Assembly (NCBI GenBank): GCA_016791285.1
Contig: JAEUMX010000168.1
Location: 1 to 17,265, forward strand
Direction of reading: 5' to 3'
From: Burkholderiales bacterium
GTDB taxonomy: Bacteria > Pseudomonadota > Gammaproteobacteria > Burkholderiales > JAEUMW01
DNA: 17,265 nucleotides
Shown: positions 13,551 to 17,265 of the stretch, in pieces
How the letters are laid out: each line of letters opens with the position of its first letter
Position numbering within the stretch: the first letter of the stretch is position 1
Program-made: the position numbers and the translations under genes
The notes under the pieces: generated by a model
Told to the model about the DNA's origin: nothing
What the model saw: only the letters and a program-made list of their open reading frames with translations
Database searches by the model: none

Positions 13551-13881
13551 GTCGTTGGCGCCGGTGATCTGCGCTTTGCGGACCTATTAACCGAGCTGAC
13601 GGCGCCGGCGCGCGAAGTCGAATTCCAGCGGACGGCTTCGAGTTGCGTGACTGGACGCGTTACTCCTCGCGCCAGAAGGCCACCATGCAGTTGGAGGGCG
13701 TAGTCGACGAAGCCAGGCTCGGCGGCGACGGATCGATTCGTTCTCGCCGTACCTGTGGCTCGGGCAGTTCATCCACGCGGGGTACAACGCGAGCATGGGG
13801 CTTGGGCGTTACCGAGTCGAAGCCGCAAGCTTGCGGGGTGATCCCCTGAGCCCCTTCGTCGGCGATACTTCGAGGTCATGA
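13551..13881 (+). pseudogene. cas6: Decayed cas6 (CRISPR RNA endonuclease) C-terminal remnant
   Basis: Three frames read together give a Cas6 C-terminal half: VVGAGDLRFADLLTEL (frame of 13551), then DGFELRDWTRYSSRQ and KATMQLEGVVDEA (frame of 13643), then DSFSPYLWLGQFIHAG and YNASMGLGRYRVEA to TGA 13879-13881. WxRYSSRQ with MxLEG and the glycine-rich GLGRYR end are hallmarks of Cas6, which cuts pre-crRNA. Two frameshifts, near 13630 and near 13730, break it, and the N-terminal half is absent: the 13478-13550 stretch before it contains only a 27-codon frame from ATG 13484 with no Cas6 likeness. Its stop overlaps the start of the next gene as ATGA, so it was the first gene of the following operon. 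Sequencing errors are the alternative to true decay. Confidence 0.8.
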
Positions 13882-15002
13882 ACGCCCCGCAGCCGAACGA
13901 ACCCGCAAGCTATCCCCGCCGCGTCCTGCTTGCAGCGACCGGGCTGTCGCCCCAGGTGGTCACCGAGACGGTCTACGCGCTCGCCGTGCAAGCGCAGTGT
14001 GCCTTCGTTCCCACCGAGATCCACCTGGTTACAACCAAACAGGGCAAGGAACACGCGCGACTCAATCTCCTCTCCGGCGATCCGGGCTGGTTTCAGCGAC
14101 TGCGTGCCGACTACGCGCTGCCCGAGATCGCGTTCGATGCCGGGCGCATCCATGTGCTCACAGGGCCTGACGGGGCGCCGCTCGCCGATATCCGCACGCC
14201 CGAGGAGAATGAGCACGCCGCCGACACGATCACCCGGCTCGTCGCAGAGTTCACGGCGGACACCAGTGCGGCGCTCCACGTCTCGCTCGCCGGCGGGCGC
14301 AAGACCATGGGCTATTACCTCGGTTACGCGCTGTCGCTGTTCGGACGGCCGCAAGACCGTCTCTCCCACGTGCTCGTCTCGGCGCCATTCGAATCGCATC
14401 CCAGGTTCTTCTACCCGACACCGGGCGAGTGTGTCATCCACACCCTCGAGTCGCGCCCGCTCGACTGCCGCGACGCCGTCGTGACCTTGGCGCAGATTCC
14501 CTTCGTGCGCCTGCGCGACGAACTGCCGCCCCGTCTCCTCGGCGGAAATGCACGCCTCACCGAGATCGTGACCGCCGCGAACCGCGCGCTGCAGCCGCCG
14601 CGGCTCACGCTGGATACGATGCAGCGCCTGGCCTCCGCCGACGATCAGCCGCTGTCGCTGGGGCGGACCGAGTTCGCCGTCCTGCTTTGGCTCGCCGAGC
14701 GCGCGCGTGCGGGAGCACCCGAAGTCGACTGGACCCGTCCCGAAGCCGCGGACGAGTTTCTGGGCGTTGCCCGGCGCATCTTCAACCCGATGGGCGCGGA
14801 GTACGAGCGCATCGAGAAGGCGGTCGACTGGCGGAGGTCCGCCGCGATCAAGCTCGGCAAGTATTTCGAGCCCCACAAGTCGCGCATCAACGACGCCATC
14901 GAGCGCGCGCTGGGTGCAGTCGCCGCCCGCCGCTATGCGATCCCGCCGCGAGGGCCCAACGGGCTTCCCCTTGCCGGCGAGCAGATCGAGATCCGCCCAT
15001 GA
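13878..15002 (+). CDS. CRISPR-associated CARF protein, NE0113/TIGR02584 family (ring-nuclease/Csm6-like annotation)
   Basis: The 374-residue protein begins with the family signature LLAATGLSPQVVTETVYAL (about 17-35) and has SLAGGRKTMG at 136-145, the CARF loop that binds cyclic oligoadenylate. Families with this N-terminus occur with type III CRISPR systems and are annotated as CRISPR-associated ring nucleases (Csm6/Csx group). A second domain (about 250-374) looks helical, ending HKSRINDAIERAL, and could be a winged-helix part. No HEPN RxxxxH motif of a Csm6 RNase is visible, so it may degrade or sense the second messenger rather than cut RNA. The start ATG 13878 overlaps the cas6 remnant's stop; its stop overlaps DUF2130 as ATGA. 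Confidence 0.85.
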   Translation: MNAPQPNEPASYPRRVLLAATGLSPQVVTETVYALAVQAQCAFVPTEIHLVTTKQGKEHARLNLLSGDPGWFQRLRADYALPEIAFDAGRIHVLTGPDGAPLADIRTPEENEHAADTITRLVAEFTADTSAALHVSLAGGRKTMGYYLGYALSLFGRPQDRLSHVLVSAPFESHPRFFYPTPGECVIHTLESRPLDCRDAVVTLAQIPFVRLRDELPPRLLGGNARLTEIVTAANRALQPPRLTLDTMQRLASADDQPLSLGRTEFAVLLWLAERARAGAPEVDWTRPEAADEFLGVARRIFNPMGAEYERIEKAVDWRRSAAIKLGKYFEPHKSRINDAIERALGAVAARRYAIPPRGPNGLPLAGEQIEIRP

Positions 15003-16180
15003 CCGACACAGTTCTCACGTGCCCCAATTGCGGTCACGACATCCCGCTCAACGAGGCCCTGACCGCGCAACTGCGTGGCGAGCTCGAGGCCGGGATGCGC
15101 GTCGAACACGAAACGCGGCTAAAGCAGGCGATGGTCGAAGCAGAGGCGCGCGCGCGGCTGCAAGCCGAACAGGCTGCAGTACATGCTCGCGAATCCGCCG
15201 ACAGGGACCTCACGTTTCTGCAGGACCAGCTAACCGAGCAGCAACGCAAGGTGCGCACTGCCCAGGCGGCGGAACTCGTCTTGCGCAAAGAGAAGGCGGC
15301 GCTGGAGGAACACGCCCGCGACGTGGATCTCGAAATCGCCCGGCGTGTCGATGCCGAGAGGCAGCGCCTCGAGGAGTCCGTGCGCAAGTCCGCGGCCGAG
15401 GAACAGGCGCTCAAGCTCCGCGAGAAGGACAAGCAGATCGACGATCTCAAGAAGCTCGTCGACGAGATGAAGCGCAAGAGCGAGCAGGGTTCTCAAGAGC
15501 TGCAGGGCGAAGCGCTCGAGCTCGACATTCAGGCCGCCCTCGAACGGCAGTTTCCCCATGACATGATTCGCCCTGTGCCCAAGGGCATCACCGGGGCCGA
15601 CCTTGTCCAGGAGGTGCGTAACGACCAAGGCACGGTTTGCGGACGCATCGTGTGGGAAACCAAGAACACCCGCCACTGGCAACACGGCTGGCTAGCCAAG
15701 CTGCGCGACGACATGCGTGCGGTGCCGGGCAATCTCGCCGTCCTGGTCTCGGTCGCGCTGCCGTCGGGCCTGCACGAGTTAGGTCTCTTGGAGGGTGTGT
15801 GGATCGTCAGCCCGCGTGCTTGGCCGGCCCTCGCCGTGGCGCTGCGAGAGCAACTGATCCAGGTCGCCTTCGCCCACGCGGCGGGGGAAGGCAAGAACGA
15901 GAAAATGGAGCTTCTCCATCGATACCTTGCAGGCGACCAGTTTTGTGCAAAAGTGCAGGGAATCGTCGAGGCCTTCTCTGCGCTGCAGGACGAACTCCAG
16001 CGCGAACGCCGTGCGATGGAGCGGATCTGGAAGGAGCGCGAGAAGCAGATCGAGCGGGTCGTCCTCAACACCGTCGGCATGTACGGCGAGATGCGCGGCA
16101 TTGTCGGCAGCAGTTTGCCGGAGATCCCGGCCCTCACCCTCGAAGGGGCGGCGGGGTTGCTGGAGGGGGAGCCGGCATGA
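14999..16180 (+). CDS. DUF2130 protein: zinc knuckle, coiled coil and putative PD-(D/E)XK nuclease domain
   Basis: The 393-residue protein opens with CPNCG (C8, C11), a half zinc ribbon. A long charged coiled coil spans about 22-168 (EAEARARLQAEQAAVHARES and similar). The DUF2130 core (about 170-335) holds E171/E174 in GEALELDIQ, D201 in GITGADLVQE, and E220/K222 in GRIVWETKNT, an arrangement like the E-D-ExK site of PD-(D/E)XK nucleases. A second coiled coil follows (about 330-360), ending in a hydrophobic IPALTLEGAAGLLEG tail. The function of DUF2130 is not established. ATGA overlaps at both ends place it between two CARF genes, suggesting it acts in the same CRISPR signalling response, perhaps as a nuclease. 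The catalytic reading is inference. Confidence 0.82.
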   Translation: MTDTVLTCPNCGHDIPLNEALTAQLRGELEAGMRVEHETRLKQAMVEAEARARLQAEQAAVHARESADRDLTFLQDQLTEQQRKVRTAQAAELVLRKEKAALEEHARDVDLEIARRVDAERQRLEESVRKSAAEEQALKLREKDKQIDDLKKLVDEMKRKSEQGSQELQGEALELDIQAALERQFPHDMIRPVPKGITGADLVQEVRNDQGTVCGRIVWETKNTRHWQHGWLAKLRDDMRAVPGNLAVLVSVALPSGLHELGLLEGVWIVSPRAWPALAVALREQLIQVAFAHAAGEGKNEKMELLHRYLAGDQFCAKVQGIVEAFSALQDELQRERRAMERIWKEREKQIERVVLNTVGMYGEMRGIVGSSLPEIPALTLEGAAGLLEGEPA

Positions 16181-17265
16181 ATCCCCAAGTTCACGTGCTG
16201 GTCGTCTCCGAGCAGGCTGCGCCGAACTTGCTGCCGGCCCTCGATCCGAACCTCAAGCCGGCTGAGGCCGTGCTTGTCGTCTCCAGCAAGATGAAGTCGC
16301 GGGCATGCGACCTGGAAGCAGTATTTGCCGAATCTGGGGTGAGAACGACCCGCGTCCACTTGGAGAACGAGCACGATTTCGCCCGGCTGCAAGACGCCTT
16401 GCTTGAAGTCGCCGCTGCCCGCAGCGGGCAAAGCATCGCATTGAACGTCTCGGGTGGCACCAAATTGATGGCCTTGGCCGCGCAGAACGTCGCCGCCGCG
16501 GCAGGCTGGCAAGTCTTCTATGTGGACCTCGACACCGACGATGTCATCTGGCTTGGCGGGAAGGTGCGCCGCCAACCGCTCACCGAGCACTTGCGGCTGC
16601 GCCATTACCTGCGCGGATACGGGTTCACGCCGGGGGAAACGATCCAGCGGCCGCAGCCAAGCCCACGTCACGACGATCTGCTCCGAACCCTCGTGGCGCA
16701 GGCAGGGAGTCTGGAGCAGCCACTCGCACACTTGAACTTCCTGGCACAGCAAGCGCAAGATCGCGGTCAGCTGGATGTCATCCTCTCGGTCGAGCAAATG
16801 GACAGTCGTGGCCTGGAGGCACTGCTCAGGAACTTTCAGGATGCAGGCGTGCTGACTGTCGACGGAAGCACGCTGCGTTTCGCGAATGAAGCTGAACGCA
16901 GCTTCGCGAAAGGTGGGTGGTTGGAGACCCACGCGTTTCGCACCGTCAGCGCGTTGACGGGCGAACTCGGGTTGCGGGACAAGGCGGCAAACCTCGTCGT
17001 GCTCGACAGAAACCGCGTGAAGAACGAGCTCGACGTGGTATTCATGGCGCGCAATCGCCTTTTCGTCATCGAATGCAAGACGGCACGCATGGACAGATCC
17101 GAGGCGCCCAAAGCTAACGACACGCTGTTCAAGCTATCCGAAATCTGCCGACGCGTCGGCGGCTTGGGCACGCGCGGCATGCTGGCGAGCTATCGGCGCG
17201 TGGGCGAGGCGGAGAGGCGGCTGGCGGCCGCGCTCGGCATCGAGGTGGTCTGCGGCGCGGCCCTG
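16177..17265 (+). CDS. can2: Card1/Can2-type CARF-nuclease (DUF1887), 3' end cut by window
   Basis: The frame is open from ATG 16177 to the window edge, 363 residues. The N-terminal CARF domain (about 1-140) has VLVVSSKMKSRA and NVSGGTKLMALAAQN at 90-104, the classic ligand loop. A linker and wHTH-like part follow. The C-terminal PD-(D/E)XK domain shows GGWLE (E250), NELDVVF (D286) and FVIECKT (E299, K301). Card1/Can2 enzymes are activated by cyclic tetra-adenylate made by Cas10 and cut DNA and/or RNA, halting phage or cell growth. The start overlaps the DUF2130 stop as ATGA. Only the last few tens of residues should be missing. All visible catalytic residues are present, so it is probably active. 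Confidence 0.93.
   Translation, partial: MNPQVHVLVVSEQAAPNLLPALDPNLKPAEAVLVVSSKMKSRACDLEAVFAESGVRTTRVHLENEHDFARLQDALLEVAAARSGQSIALNVSGGTKLMALAAQNVAAAAGWQVFYVDLDTDDVIWLGGKVRRQPLTEHLRLRHYLRGYGFTPGETIQRPQPSPRHDDLLRTLVAQAGSLEQPLAHLNFLAQQAQDRGQLDVILSVEQMDSRGLEALLRNFQDAGVLTVDGSTLRFANEAERSFAKGGWLETHAFRTVSALTGELGLRDKAANLVVLDRNRVKNELDVVFMARNRLFVIECKTARMDRSEAPKANDTLFKLSEICRRVGGLGTRGMLASYRRVGEAERRLAAALGIEVVCGAAL

Noticed and set aside
13484..13567. 27-codon frame starting ATGCCGCGCCC right after the attR stop, as a real gene or the cas6 N-terminus
   Set aside because: It ends in TGA after 27 codons, shows no likeness to Cas6 or to ribBA, and has no ribosome site beyond the overlapping ribE fragment.
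13643..13849. 68-aa frame as a separate gene
   Set aside because: Its first part is the middle of the broken cas6 and its second part is out-of-frame sequence. It lacks an ATG start and a ribosome site.
15529..16932. 467-aa open frame on the minus strand opposite DUF2130 and Card1
   Set aside because: It spans two real genes on the other strand, both with clear domain motifs, so it is a shadow frame.

Overview
The window is a high-GC proteobacterial chromosome segment, most likely betaproteobacterial. That guess rests on the gene order glyA-nrdR-ribD-ribE, the protein sequences and the GC-rich codon use; no rRNA or other strong taxonomic marker is present. There are three blocks.

(1) Positions 1-3598 are core chromosome, all on the + strand and tightly packed: the 3' part of glyA (serine hydroxymethyltransferase), nrdR (ribonucleotide reductase repressor), ribD (riboflavin deaminase/reductase), a class I SAM-dependent methyltransferase, and ribE (riboflavin synthase). 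nrdR/ribD, ribD/methyltransferase and methyltransferase/ribE overlap by 4, 4 and 1 nt, so they look like one translationally coupled unit.

(2) Positions 3545-13477 are an integrated mobile element of about 9.9 kb, bounded by a perfect 51-bp direct repeat. The left copy is the last coding part of ribE; the right copy is a detached duplicate. The tyrosine integrase is next to the left end, and TGACGGTA motifs that look like integrase arm sites occur at both ends. The cargo, all on the + strand, is: a frameshifted radC, an unknown 247-aa protein, an AlpA-type regulator, a PriCT-2/DUF3987 primase-helicase-like protein, a 259-nt non-coding region with a perfect 35-bp inverted repeat built on 9-bp TTCGA iterons, then a morphogenesis operon (Nu1-like small terminase, three small unknown proteins, and a fused prohead protease/gpT-like major capsid protein). 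No large terminase, portal, tail or lysis gene is present. This suggests a phage satellite (a capsid-forming, PICI-like island) rather than a complete prophage.

(3) Positions 13478-17265 lie just outside the right end and hold a type III CRISPR accessory cluster. It begins with a decayed cas6 C-terminal remnant, continues with an NE0113/TIGR02584-family CARF protein (annotated in the family as ring nuclease/Csm6-like) and a DUF2130 protein with a zinc knuckle, a coiled coil and PD-(D/E)XK-like residues, and ends with a Card1/Can2-type CARF-nuclease that runs off the window. Every junction here is an ATGA overlap, including the one between the dead cas6 and the first CARF gene, so this was one operon. 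No CRISPR array, cas10 or other effector gene is visible. The most unusual signals are the DUF2130 protein locked between two cyclic-oligoadenylate-linked proteins, the satellite's iteron/inverted-repeat structure with a diverged copy at its right end, and an island that sits exactly between ribE and the CRISPR operon.
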